Counted from the first letter of the stretch, positions 52,037 through 60,512 are shown. The stretch is 64,000 bases of DNA from Nocardia sp. NBC_01327 (GCF_035958815.1 NZ_CP108383.1:4898001-4962000); one strand, 5' to 3'. The notes: generated from the sequence alone by a model not told the origin. Translations and numbers: made by a program.

Positions 52037-52846
52037 ATGGACAACATGGACGACGAGAAGAACTGGTTCAGACGGCTGGCGCCTGCGGATCGGGCCGGGC
52101 ACCGGCTCGTCTGCTTTCCGCACGCGGGCGGCGCCGCGAGTTACTTCTTGCCGGTGGCGCGGGCGCTGGCGCCGGAGGTCGATGTCGTCGGCGTGCAGTA
52201 CCCCGGTCGGCAGGACCGGCGCAATGAGCCCGGCATCGGAGACATCGGTGAGCTTGCCGACCGAATCCACGAGCTCATGCGGAAGTGGGCAGCAGAGCCG
52301 CTGACACTGTTCGGGCACAGCATGGGCGCAGTCATCGCGTTCGAAGTAGCTCGGCGTCTGCGGCGGGACAGCCCGGAGCGGCCCCTGCACCTGTTCGCCT
52401 CCGGGCGTCGCGCCCCGCACCTGCAGCGCGGAGACATGGTGCATCTGCGCGATGATGCGGGCATCGCCGCCGAGGTGCGTGCACTCGGCGGCACCGAGTC
52501 TCTGCTGCTCGAGGATCCGGAGGTGCTGGCGATGATCCTGCCCGCCTTGCGCAGCGACTATCGCGCGGTCGAGACGTACCGATTCGCCCCGGACGGCCCG
52601 CCGCCGTGCCCGATCACGGTGCTCACCGGAGACCGGGATCCGCACACCACCGTCGAGGAGGCACGGGAGTGGGTCCACCATTCGGGCGACCCGTTCGACA
52701 TGCGGGTTTTTCCCGGCGGCCACTTCTTTCTGAGCAGTAGCGCCACCGGCGTGCTGGCTCTGCTCGCGGATCATTTCGAGGCATCCGGGCCGAGCCGGGC
52801 GATCGGCCCGCGGTCGGATCGACCGGGTGCGCGGTACCGGGCGTGA
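52037..52846 (+). CDS. Type II thioesterase
   Basis: This 269-residue stand-alone alpha/beta-hydrolase has the editing-thioesterase pattern: an N-terminal LVCFPHAGGAASYFLPVAR, the nucleophile Ser95 in GHSMGA, LTGDRDPHT with the likely catalytic Asp, and His229 in FPGGHFFLS. Such enzymes hydrolyse aberrant or decarboxylated acyl units from PKS carrier proteins. The start is the ATG at 52037; an ATG nine bases downstream is also possible. The last codons overlap the left arm of a 23-bp inverted repeat shared with the convergent regulator gene, so the C-terminal residues RPGARYRA may be dispensable. Its position beside the PKS genes supports a role in this pathway. Confidence 0.92.
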   Translation: MDNMDDEKNWFRRLAPADRAGHRLVCFPHAGGAASYFLPVARALAPEVDVVGVQYPGRQDRRNEPGIGDIGELADRIHELMRKWAAEPLTLFGHSMGAVIAFEVARRLRRDSPERPLHLFASGRRAPHLQRGDMVHLRDDAGIAAEVRALGGTESLLLEDPEVLAMILPALRSDYRAVETYRFAPDGPPPCPITVLTGDRDPHTTVEEAREWVHHSGDPFDMRVFPGGHFFLSSSATGVLALLADHFEASGPSRAIGPRSDRPGARYRA

Positions 52847-52882
52847 CGTCGGCTGTCCGCGCCCGGTACCGCGCACCCGGTC
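52821..52882. terminator. Bidirectional terminator: 23-bp perfect stem shared by two convergent genes
   Basis: Bases 52821-52843 and 52860-52882 are perfect inverted repeats around a 16-nt loop. The thioesterase stop codon (52844-52846) lies at the start of the loop and the regulator stop (complement of 52881-52883) at the end of the right arm, so the stem forms part of both reading frames. This is the longest perfect hairpin I found in the window. Confidence 0.75.
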
Positions 52883-54791
52883 AGGACAGGAGTCGTTCGG
52901 GGGGCCCGAAGGGCACGTCCGTCGGGTATCCGTGCTGGCTCAGGCGCCGCAATGCGGCGATATAGTACCCCGACAGCTCCTCCTGGTAGAGGCGCTCGCG
53001 AGCAAAGGCCCAGCTCAAGCGGTCAATGGTGTAGTGGCCGCGGTTCGGCCCGCGCAGGACGTGTACCTCTGCCAACTCCTCCAGCAGATCCTCGGCCCGG
53101 TTCTCGGAACACTCCAGCAGTACGGCGATGGTGTGCGGGCGGATGTGGCGGCTGGAGATCATGCCGAGCCAGCGGAAAGCCTTGCGCAGCTCGTCACCGT
53201 CCTTCGGGCGGTGGCCCAGTGCCCGGTACCAGCGGTCCAGCGGCGCACGGATCGAGAGATCCCCGACCTGTAGTTCGTTCAGGATTCGCTGGGGATCGGC
53301 GAGCCTGCGCGCGGTGTCGTCCAGCCTGCGATTCGGCCGGTTGAGCAGGCGCAGGCCGATGATGCGCAATGCCAGGGGCAGGCCGGAACAGGCCTGTACG
53401 ACAGATCGTGCCGACTCGATCTCATTGTCGACCCGTTCCTTGCCGATTATCCCGGCCAGCAGGTCCATCGCGATCTGCTCGTCCAGTGGTGCCAGCGCGA
53501 TGGTGACAGACCCGTCGAGGTCGGCGAGACGCCGGCGGCTGCCGACCAGGCTGCGGCTGTCGCCGCCGGCGGGCAGCAGTGGACGCGCCTGGGAGGCGTC
53601 GCAGACATCGTCGAGCACGATCAATACCCGGCGCTGGGCGACTACGGAACGATAGAGCGCAAGTCGGCTGGTATCGCTGTCCGGGATGGCCGCGCGAGGC
53701 ACACCCAGGCTGGTCAGGAATCGCAGGGCGAGCGCGCCGGGATCGACCGATGAGCCGTCCGGTCCGATGAGACTCGCGTAGAGCTGCCCGTCGGGGAACT
53801 CGTCGGCGACGGCGTGCGCGACCCGTAGCAGCAAGCTTGTCTTCCCGATGCCGGCGGCCCCGGTGACGATGCCCGCCGCCGCCGCTTGCCGTGGGTCCGA
53901 TCGCGTGATGAGCAGCTCGGTCAGTTCGTGGCTTTCACTGTCGCGGCCGATGAAATCCCGCACCCGGGGAGGAAGCTGCGCGGGCAGCGGTATCTCCGCG
54001 CCTGCTGCCGGGGGATCACTGTTCGGGGGAGGTGCGATGGTGATCACTGATCCGTCTTCGCCGCGCAGGATGCGGGCTTGCATCTCGCGCAATTCCGAGC
54101 CCGGTTCCATGCCGAACTGCCCGATCAGGTCGTCTCGGACTCGCTGGAACAGCTCGAGCGCTTCCGGTTGCTGCCCGGCGCGAAACAGTGCCAGCATGAG
54201 CCGGCCGACAAAGGCTTCATTGAGCGGATGTTCGCGCACGACTCGGCGTAGTTCGGGCAGGATCTCGGCATGTCGGTGCAGTTCGAGCTGCATATCCACC
54301 CGCCAGCCCAGAGTTTGCAGCCGTAGCTCGCGCAGGTGGCCGCTCTCGGACTCGTGCAACCGGGTGCACGGTACATCCGTGAACGGGTCGCTGCGCCACA
54401 GGCTCAGCCCGCGGTCGAGTTCTTCCACCGCGCCCGCGAGTTGCCCCGACTCGGCGAGTGTCTTGGCTGCCCGCCGATGGGACAGGAACCTGCCGAGGTC
54501 GGTGTCGTCGTCGTGTATCTGGATTCGATAGCCAGGTGCACGCGTCTGGATTCGTTCTACTCCGAACGGGCCGAGTGCTCGCCGTAACCGCATGACATAG
54601 GTGCGGACCGTGGCCGCCGCACTCGGTGGCAGGGGATCGTCCCAGACGAATTGTGCGATGCGGTCAACGGAAATGATCTTATTGGGATTGAGCAACAGCG
54701 TTGTCAATACGATGCGCTGCCGTGGTGCCGAGATAGCCACCTCGCCTTCCCCCGAGCGGACAACCAACGGGCCGAGAATCAGGAATTCCAC
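52881..54791 (-). CDS. AfsR/SARP-family transcriptional regulator with NB-ARC domain
   Basis: This 636-residue regulator is a probable pathway activator. Domains in order: an OmpR-type winged helix (about 1-95; SAPRQRIVLTTLLLNPN, then VRTYVMRLRRALG and RAPGYRI); a bacterial transcriptional activator (BTAD) domain (about 97-245; LWRSDPFTDVPC, ELFQRVRDDLIGQFGMEPG); and an NB-ARC ATPase from about 280, with Walker A GAAGIGKTS (Lys317), Walker B VLIVLDDV and GLPLALRIIG. There is no C-terminal TPR array, so it is shorter than AfsR itself. The GTG at 54791 is fixed by GGAGGAGAGG immediately upstream; extension to 54860 has no family similarity. It converges on the type II thioesterase and sits at the cluster's right edge. 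Bafilomycin-type clusters carry AfsR-type regulators near their thioesterase genes. Confidence 0.92.
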   Translation of the reverse strand: MEFLILGPLVVRSGEGEVAISAPRQRIVLTTLLLNPNKIISVDRIAQFVWDDPLPPSAAATVRTYVMRLRRALGPFGVERIQTRAPGYRIQIHDDDTDLGRFLSHRRAAKTLAESGQLAGAVEELDRGLSLWRSDPFTDVPCTRLHESESGHLRELRLQTLGWRVDMQLELHRHAEILPELRRVVREHPLNEAFVGRLMLALFRAGQQPEALELFQRVRDDLIGQFGMEPGSELREMQARILRGEDGSVITIAPPPNSDPPAAGAEIPLPAQLPPRVRDFIGRDSESHELTELLITRSDPRQAAAAGIVTGAAGIGKTSLLLRVAHAVADEFPDGQLYASLIGPDGSSVDPGALALRFLTSLGVPRAAIPDSDTSRLALYRSVVAQRRVLIVLDDVCDASQARPLLPAGGDSRSLVGSRRRLADLDGSVTIALAPLDEQIAMDLLAGIIGKERVDNEIESARSVVQACSGLPLALRIIGLRLLNRPNRRLDDTARRLADPQRILNELQVGDLSIRAPLDRWYRALGHRPKDGDELRKAFRWLGMISSRHIRPHTIAVLLECSENRAEDLLEELAEVHVLRGPNRGHYTIDRLSWAFARERLYQEELSGYYIAALRRLSQHGYPTDVPFGPPERLLS

Positions 54792-55151
54792 TACCTCTCC
54801 TCCTGGAGCAGTTCGGGACAGACCCCCCTGTGCCTGAACTGCTTGGACAAGCCTGTCCATCCACTGCTACCCAGCAGTCGCCCGGTGATTGATCGATCAC
54901 CGTTTCCCCCATCGACTCCCGAGACTGTGCAGTTTCAACGCGAGTTGAATTCGATGTGACGGCATAAATGGATGGCACGCACATCGATGGGCGCTTCAAT
55001 TCTTTTGGACGGAATTCTCCAATATGTACATCGGATAATTCGGGGCAACAGTGAAGGCTGCGACTCTGCAGAGCAAGAACCTGGGCGGCGCCTCCTGGAC
55101 CAGCGATCGAAGTTATAGCGAACTCGCCTGACGTTACCAGAGGATGTACAC

Positions 55152-55179
55152 TACCGTCGATACATAGTTATCGACGGTA
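55152..55179. promoter_or_regulatory. Perfect 11-bp dyad (operator or hairpin)
   Basis: TACCGTCGATA (55152-55162) and its exact complement (55169-55179) flank a 6-nt loop CATAGT. The A/T-containing arms and absence of a T-run fit a protein-binding dyad better than a terminator. It lies 361 nt upstream of the AfsR-like start and 1.26 kb upstream of the SnoaL-like gene. Which gene it serves, if any, is unknown. Confidence 0.45.
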
Positions 55180-56358
55180 TCGAGTATTCCTCGGATTGTT
55201 TTCCTGCGCCTTTCGAAGTCGCGTCAGGCTTGTTTCGAATAGGCGACCGACTGGTCAGTATTAGACGAATGGCGAGCTTTCCGCGCTGGTCCGGACGTGT
55301 GTGCCCGCGTGCTCGCCCCGTGCTCATCTCCACGTATCAGTGATAGCGGTACGCTCTGAAATCGATTGGGGCACGCGGTCTTCGGTAGTGATGTGCGCAC
55401 CGCCGCGGCGGCCTGTCCTCCGCGTCGAACATCGAAGGTTGCATTCCGAGTGTGTCGGCGCCGCTGCGATGCGCGGCATTCCGGTCGTGTTCTCTCAACG
55501 GCCGGAGTGGCGCAGGCGGATCGGCGATATCCGCGACGGCCATTGTTGATCCGGATTCCCAGGTTTGCCGGCCATCGATACCGAACCTGATTCATCAACC
55601 TGAACAACTGATCGTTAGTTGAATTCGATCCGCAGCAGATCGGTATTCGACAAGCCGATAATATCGATAGGGTGCATCGAGTGCGGATGTATCCGCGGCT
55701 ACTTTTAGGCTAATTATCCGGGTTTCGTGCCCCTGTCGTGACCGGCTCGGAGTGCGAATTCTCGCGCAGAGCCGGTCCGGTATTGCCTTCCGGTCAGAAT
55801 TCCTGGAGGGACTCGTATGGTCAAGGGGCTCAACGCAACTCGGCTCAAGATTCTTCGATCACCACCGCTCGCCAGCCGCTGTATCGCCGACGCCGGGGCG
55901 ATCTCCGCGTCCGACCGCCAGAAGCCTCCCGGCTCGAGTCCTCGTCAGACAACGTGGCATCGGTGGCCCACGCGGGTGTGGAGGTGGTCTTGACGGTGGG
56001 GTTCACGGCTGACACGAAGGTGCGCACCGCGGGATCCGATCGAGCCGGCCACGGGCGACGCCACCGAACCGCGCAGTTGTTTTCTTTTCTCGGTGAAGTC
56101 TGCTTTCGTAGAAACACGGGTATTCGGTCTTTTTGTCTGCATGCAACCTTCATATCGACTGATCCATCTCGATCCCATTCTGCTGCTCAGTGGACCGGGT
56201 GAAAAATTGGGACAAAATGGCATCCGGACTTCGAATGGAAGTGCACACTTGAGCGATAGGTTTCGTTTTTGCAAATCATGGAGGTTGCTGGGGAAAGTTG
56301 GTATGCGGCTACCTGATCTCACGGCCTCGGTCGGTGTAAAAAGCCGCTTCAGATCACC

Positions 56359-56388
56359 TTGACCGCACTCGATGTGCAGATGTATGAG
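56359..56388 (+). promoter_or_regulatory. Candidate sigma-70-type promoter of the SnoaL-like gene
   Basis: TTGACC (56359-56364) and TATGAG (56383-56388) are separated by 18 nt. Transcription would begin near 56395, giving a leader of about 45 nt that contains the strong ribosome site AGAGGAGA. The match is good for the -35 and partial for the -10. Confidence 0.4.
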
Positions 56389-56439
56389 CCGCCTGGGTCA
56401 GACCGGGAAAGGCTCATCGATGATAAGAGGAGAATCATT

Positions 56440-56982
56440 ATGTCCACACCCGCGGCAGCAGGCACGCTCGACGCCAACAAAGCGGTAGTGCAGAGCTTTT
56501 TCGATCAGGCAGTCAACAAACATGATGTGACCGCCATCGCAGACCTCTTCGCCCCCGACAGCCAGGGCACTCTCGACGCCGCCGGCAGTACGGGGCTCGA
56601 GGCAGTGGCACAGCCGAGCGCAGCCGCAGCCGCGGCTATGCCCTCGCTGTCGGCCCAGGCGATCCACACGATGACCGAGCAGGCATTGGAGGCTTTCCCT
56701 AACATCCAGATCCAGATCGACCTCATGGTGGCCGAGGGAGATACCGTCGTGGTCCGCTGGACGGAAACCAGCAATCACTTCACCGGAGTCAGCGATGCCG
56801 GCCACCACGTGCCGATGTCGAGCATCGATTTCTTCACCGTCCAGAACGGCAAGATCACCTCACTCGTCTCTCGCCCGGACCTCACAAGCGCCCTGCAGGC
56901 ACTTGATGCACTGCCCGACGCCCTGGCGTCGCGTCTCGCATCACCGAACGCGCCAGAAGAGTTGTTCAACTCGGTCCAGTGA
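56440..56982 (+). CDS. SnoaL-like (NTF2-fold) protein, probable ester cyclase or hydroxylase-like
   Basis: This 180-residue protein starts at ATG 56440 after AGAGGAGA (56426-56433). The SnoaL/NTF2 pattern is visible: an N-terminal helix NKAVVQSFFDQAVNKHDVTAIADLFAPD, a central PNIQIQIDLMVAEGDTVVVRWTET strand pair, then HFTGVSDAGHHVPMSSIDFFTVQNGKI. An Ala/Ser-rich insert (about residues 51-75, QPSAAAAAAMPSLSAQ) stands where the family usually has a shorter loop. Members include polyketide cyclases and many proteins of unknown role. A role in modular macrolide formation is not established, and the gene is separated from the cluster by 1.6 kb, so it may be unrelated. A weak bulged hairpin follows at 56992-57053. 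Confidence 0.75.
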   Translation: MSTPAAAGTLDANKAVVQSFFDQAVNKHDVTAIADLFAPDSQGTLDAAGSTGLEAVAQPSAAAAAAMPSLSAQAIHTMTEQALEAFPNIQIQIDLMVAEGDTVVVRWTETSNHFTGVSDAGHHVPMSSIDFFTVQNGKITSLVSRPDLTSALQALDALPDALASRLASPNAPEELFNSVQ

Positions 56983-57149
56983 GAGCTGCTATCCGGACAC
57001 GGTGAGAGAGCGGCCCTCGAGCTCCCCTTAGCGAATTTCGGAACCGTGTCGGAAGCTTCGACCTGCAACGTCCTGGTATGACGGCCCGCCGACGATCCAG
57101 GCGTTGTGGGCCGGGGCACGTACTCCGGGTGCACGGCGTTGTCGACAGG

Positions 57150-57478
57150 CAGCGGGTACGCCCAGTTGCGAGAGATCGGCCCGGTGATCAGGCACAGTGT
57201 GATCTGTAGTTCTCTCCGGCACGAATTCCATTGGGCGCCGGGCAGTTCGGGACGCCGCCGGTGTTGGTGATGGCGGCTTCGTTCTCAAGGTTCATCACCG
57301 CGATGATGATCCCGACCCGCACCACCGCGGATCTGCTGGCAGGAATGTGGGCACTGCTGTCGGGGCAGCTGGGGATGGTTCCTTAAAGGCTGTTGTGGGA
57401 CAACGAATCCGGTACGGGTAAGCTGGCGAGCGGGGTGACCGCGTTCACCGGGATACTCGGAACCAGCCGCCGTCCTGG
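57150..57478 (+). pseudogene. Degraded IS21-family transposase (IstA) remnant
   Basis: Read in one frame, the bases encode a fragment of the IS21 IstA catalytic domain: PGDQAQCDL-stop-FSPARIPLGAGQFG, TPPVLVMAASFSRFITAMMI, PTRTTADLLAGMWALLSGQL, then a stop, then LLWDNESGTGKLASGVTAF. The WDNE motif and the DLW-F-P block (Trp replaced by TAG) are characteristic. Two in-frame stops at 57207-57209 and 57384-57386 and loss of both ends make it a pseudogene. No istB and no terminal repeats are visible. It ends within 10 nt of the tRNA-Pro fragment. Confidence 0.8.
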
Positions 57479-57484
57479 CCGGTG

Positions 57485-57521
57485 TCGGGCTGACAGGATT
57501 TGAACCTGCGACCACTTGACC
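57485..57521 (-). other. 3' end of a tRNA-Pro gene, likely attachment-site remnant
   Basis: On the minus strand these 37 nt contain the T-arm (stem GCAGG, loop TTCAAAT, stem CCTGT), the 3' acceptor strand CAGCCCG plus discriminator A, and the 3' side of the anticodon stem (GGTCAAG). They agree with the 3' half of actinobacterial tRNA-Pro (GGG). The D-arm and 5' acceptor strand are absent upstream (57522 onward), so it is not a tRNA gene. Isolated tRNA 3' ends are typical of the distal att site left by tRNA-targeting integrases. The orientation predicts that the element and the intact tRNA lie at higher coordinates. Confidence 0.75.
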
Positions 57522-57811
57522 TGTGTTCAAGTCTCCCGGTAAATTCCTCGAAGTTCCTATTACTGCTGTACAGCAAGAGTTTCACCGCTGCCCACGTCTA
57601 CGCGGCTCCGCTCCCATCTCGGGAGATCAGACAGTCGATACCGTCGATATCGCTCCATCCGAGCAAATCGCGGCTTGCGTTCGGCAACGGCCCAGCTCGC
57701 CTGTCGACGGCGCGTGAAGACTGATCACTGCAGGAGTTGGCACCAAGACGACGACCGTAGTGAGATCCCGGTTTTGCTCGTGCGGACGTCGGCTTCTGCT
57801 TAGCTCAGGCG
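57522..57811. other. 290-nt non-coding stretch next to the tRNA fragment
   Basis: No gene or transposase motif is visible. A perfect 12-nt palindrome TGCTGTACAGCA lies at 57565-57576, the sort of site that could be a recombinase or repressor target near an att core. The bases directly after the tRNA fragment restore the anticodon stem pairing (TTCAAGT against ACTTGA) but with a different loop. Confidence 0.35.
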
Positions 57812-58975
57812 GTGGCGATTCCGCAGGACCTTCTTCCGCAGGTCGACCGCATCTCGCGGGCGATCACCGGCGTGGCTGAGGCAGTGAACTACGCGCGCTT
57901 TGACCGGCGTACCGACGAGCCCGATAGCGGATTGTGTGTCGACCAGGCCATCACCGGTGTCGAAGCCGCCGCAAGAGAATGGTTCGCGGCGTCCGCTGCA
58001 CTTGAGGCCTCGCTGGAGGGTAGGCGGATGTTCGAGCGAGAACTCGAGCCGGAGATCCAGTCCTCGGAATCTGCACTCACCCTGCTGCATTGGGCAGTCA
58101 TGTCCGAACTCGCCCTCGCGCAGCCGCTCGACTGGATCGAGGGCAATCCCCGGTTGCGTGATATTCCGGGCTGGCCCAGCTCGGAGCGCACGGTCCTGTT
58201 GGAAGCCTCTACCGGTAGCGGTGGTCTGCTCGCATTGCTTCGTGGCGGCACTGACGACGACCCCGCGCTGCCGCCGTTCGAGGTCTATTCAGAGCATGTC
58301 GCCGGCGATGTTATTCGCAAAATTCTGTTCCAGTCGGCCGACGCGACGCGCAGCGTGTTCGCCGGGTTGCTTGCCGCTCCGCTGGTCGGTGCGGTTGTGC
58401 CGGGCGCGGCGGACACAGTTCGCCAGTTGCTCGAACGGCTCGGGGAATGGCAGATCGACCTGGCGATCGACGGGTTGCCTCACCGGATCTCGGCGCTGGT
58501 GCGTAGCGCGCTGCGGCTGGCGCGCCGGATGCTGCTGAAGGTCCTGGGCACCCGCCAGGCGCGCGTAGCCAGCGATGTCGGCGCCTTGATCACCGGCGGC
58601 GCTAGTACCCGCGACCGACTCGGGATCGCCCAGCTGATGTCGTACATGTACTACACCGGCGACGTGGGGGACCGCGCCTACGATGCCTTCACCGCGCCGG
58701 GCGCCACCGCACAGGACCGGCGCCGCCGCGGAGAACGACTGCGCAAGTTGGAGAAATCGAACAAGCGATGGGTGGGACCGGTCGAAAAGCTGTCTCTCGG
58801 ACTCGGACCCCTGTGGATCGTCTCCATACCTCTCGGCATCGGCACCGTGGCGGCCGCGCCCGCAGCTGCCGCGGTGTTGCTGGCCTGGTTGGTGCTGATG
58901 TCCGGCGATCAACTCGACGCCAAGCACTATCCCGACTTCTGGAAGGGCGTGGTTCGACGCGCGGCAGGTGAATAG
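57812..58975 (+). CDS. Protein of unknown function with hydrophobic C-terminal region
   Basis: This 387-residue protein is not recognised. It starts at GTG 57812 with no clear ribosome site. Residues 1-170 are mixed and acidic (VDRISRAITGVAEAVNYARF, ELEPEIQSSESALTLLHW). A moderately hydrophobic stretch follows at about 185-210 (FAGLLAAPLVGAVVPGAAD), then an Arg/Leu-rich helix (LVRSALRLARRMLLKVLG). The last 60 residues contain two strongly hydrophobic segments (LGPLWIVSIPLGIGTVAAA and AAAAVLLAWLVLM) that look like a membrane hairpin, followed by a short polar end. No catalytic motif is apparent. Coding bias is clear and uninterrupted, so it is probably real. It is the first gene after the putative att site. 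Confidence 0.6.
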   Translation: MAIPQDLLPQVDRISRAITGVAEAVNYARFDRRTDEPDSGLCVDQAITGVEAAAREWFAASAALEASLEGRRMFERELEPEIQSSESALTLLHWAVMSELALAQPLDWIEGNPRLRDIPGWPSSERTVLLEASTGSGGLLALLRGGTDDDPALPPFEVYSEHVAGDVIRKILFQSADATRSVFAGLLAAPLVGAVVPGAADTVRQLLERLGEWQIDLAIDGLPHRISALVRSALRLARRMLLKVLGTRQARVASDVGALITGGASTRDRLGIAQLMSYMYYTGDVGDRAYDAFTAPGATAQDRRRRGERLRKLEKSNKRWVGPVEKLSLGLGPLWIVSIPLGIGTVAAAPAAAAVLLAWLVLMSGDQLDAKHYPDFWKGVVRRAAGE

Positions 58976-59647
58976 GTCGCCCCCGATTCGCGGCCGGATT
59001 ACTTCGCTCGCGGGACGAGCCAGTCGGGTGCGGGGGTCTGGCGGCGATCCGATCGAGTGCAGCACCCCATCCCATCGATCGAGGACTGAATCGATCGATG
59101 CGACGCCGCTGCGGAGGCTGCGTGGCAGGTCGGTGCTGATTGTCAGGCTGCAGTTGATATTGGGGGCCGACTTCTGCGCCCACCATCTGATCCGCCTGGA
59201 CTGCTCAAACGCTGTGAAGCATCGCCTCAGATGCCTGAGTCGCGTCGCGCGGCATACGTGCCCGCCATATCGATTGCACAGCAACGGTATTCGTGCCAGC
59301 TGTGGCTCCAGGAGACCATGTCGACTCCGGTCCCTCCGGGACGCTGAACAGGCCATCCATCGATCGAGTTGAGCGGGGAAGCAATAACATTGCTTCATCG
59401 AGTGGGTGCGATGTCACCCCGATCTGTCCTTGTTGCCACATCGTAGCGCGGACAAGGAAAGGCGAAATAGCTGTCAGGGCAGTGCAATTAGGGGCTTGCT
59501 CGTCTCGCGTGGGTAAGGGATACGCGCTAGCCTTGGCGCCATCCAAGTTTGGTGGAGTCCTCGGCGGTAGGGCGATGTGGGGGATGTCGGCGGTCGTGTC
59601 GTGTGGCGGGCTCCGTACCTTGACGAATCGTGAGGAGGCATGCCCGG
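58976..59647. other. 672-nt intergenic region, no supported gene
   Basis: Frames in both directions across this stretch (for example a minus-strand frame at 59205-59546) have no family resemblance, weak codon bias and no good ribosome site. The region ends in AGGAGG at 59633-59638, the ribosome site of the next gene. A promoter for the three-gene operon that follows should lie near its 3' end, but no clear -10/-35 pair was found. Confidence 0.5.
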
Positions 59648-60463
59648 ATGGGTAGAGGACTGCAGTTGGCGGGGGCCAAGGTTCTGTTGACCGGCGCTAC
59701 CGGCGGAATCGGTCAAGCGATCGCCCGATCATTGAAATCACGAGGGGCCGAGCTGATTCTGACCGGCCGTCGTGCTGACGTCCTGGATCAGTTGGCATCC
59801 GAACTGGATGCGGTGACCTTCATGGCGGACCTCAGCACTCGGGACGATGTGACGAAGCTGCTCCACGCGGCTGGTCCAGTCGATGTGTTCATTGCTGGCG
59901 CCGGGCATCCGGGCGCGGGGCGGGTGCTGGAACTCGGCGAGGACGACCTCGAGGGGATCGTCGCGGTCAACCTGCGGATGCCGATGCTGATGGCGCGTGA
60001 GGTAGCTCTGTCGATGCAGAACCGGCGCGTGGGTCAGATCGTTTTCATGGGATCGATCGGGGGGAAGGTCGCGGCGGGTGACACCGCTGTCTACAACGCC
60101 ACGAAGTTCGGCCTTCGCGGGTTCGCCTTGGGCATGCGAGAGGATCTACACGGGAGCGGGATTGGCGTGTCATTGGTGGAGCCCGGCTTCGTTCGAGAGG
60201 CCGGAATGTTCGCCGACAGCGGTATACGGTTGCCGCCCGGATTGCGTACGACTCCGATGAAGCAGGTCACCGCCGCCGTGATCCGTGCGATCGAATCCAA
60301 TGTTGCCGAAGTAGTGGTCGCGCCCTTCGAGATGCGGATCGGTGCTGCCCTCGCAAGTGTTGCGCCGGTAGCTAATTCGTGGGTCCAGCGTCGCCTCGGG
60401 TTTCGGCTCATTTCAGCGGCACGACGCGACGACGAGGTCTCATCGTTGAAAACGGATGCGTGA
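59648..60463 (+). CDS. Short-chain dehydrogenase/reductase (SDR family)
   Basis: This 271-residue classical SDR has the cofactor motif TGATGGIG at 15-22, an acidic DLS after strand 4, a GAG-type motif (AGAGHP), catalytic Ser136 in MGSIGG, and Tyr149 with Lys153 in YNATK. ATG 59648 is placed 9 nt after GAGGAGG; a GTG at 59630 would put the ribosome site inside the gene. The C-terminus (about 210-250, KQVTAAVIRAIESNVAEVVVAPFEMRIG) resembles SDRs acting on lipophilic alcohols, but no substrate can be assigned. It precedes the ImmA/IrrE-like gene by 49 nt, and codon use is less extreme than in the PKS genes. Confidence 0.85.
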   Translation: MGRGLQLAGAKVLLTGATGGIGQAIARSLKSRGAELILTGRRADVLDQLASELDAVTFMADLSTRDDVTKLLHAAGPVDVFIAGAGHPGAGRVLELGEDDLEGIVAVNLRMPMLMAREVALSMQNRRVGQIVFMGSIGGKVAAGDTAVYNATKFGLRGFALGMREDLHGSGIGVSLVEPGFVREAGMFADSGIRLPPGLRTTPMKQVTAAVIRAIESNVAEVVVAPFEMRIGAALASVAPVANSWVQRRLGFRLISAARRDDEVSSLKTDA

Positions 60464-60512
60464 CGTCTGCGGTGGTCGAACTGGCTCGCGAGTGTGACGA
60501 GGGGAAGGCGTT

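Larger units (their letters stand above)
54792..56439. other. 1.65-kb intergenic region without a convincing gene
   Basis: This stretch lies between the divergent regulator and SnoaL-like genes. It has lower GC than the cluster and many stop codons in all frames. It contains an 11-bp dyad at 55152-55179 and a candidate promoter at 56359-56388. Two short reading frames (55051-55131, 26 codons; 55817-55993, 58 codons with GGAGGG at 55805-55810) could be translated but show no recognisable family. No tRNA and no mobile-element motif was seen here. The regulator's own promoter must lie near 54800-55000. Confidence 0.6.

Noticed and set aside
55051..55131. 26-codon frame (begins MKAATLQSKNLGG) as a possible RiPP precursor
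   Set aside because: No modification enzyme nearby and only a weak ribosome site.
55817..55993. 58-codon frame with GGAGGG ribosome site
   Set aside because: No recognisable family; the C-terminal half is Arg/Trp/Pro-rich like a random high-GC frame. Left as unsupported.
57485..57521. Functional tRNA gene
   Set aside because: The D-arm and 5' acceptor strand are missing, so it cannot fold as a tRNA.
59205..59546. 113-codon minus-strand frame in the 672-nt gap
   Set aside because: No family resemblance, mixed composition and no ribosome site; not better than chance.
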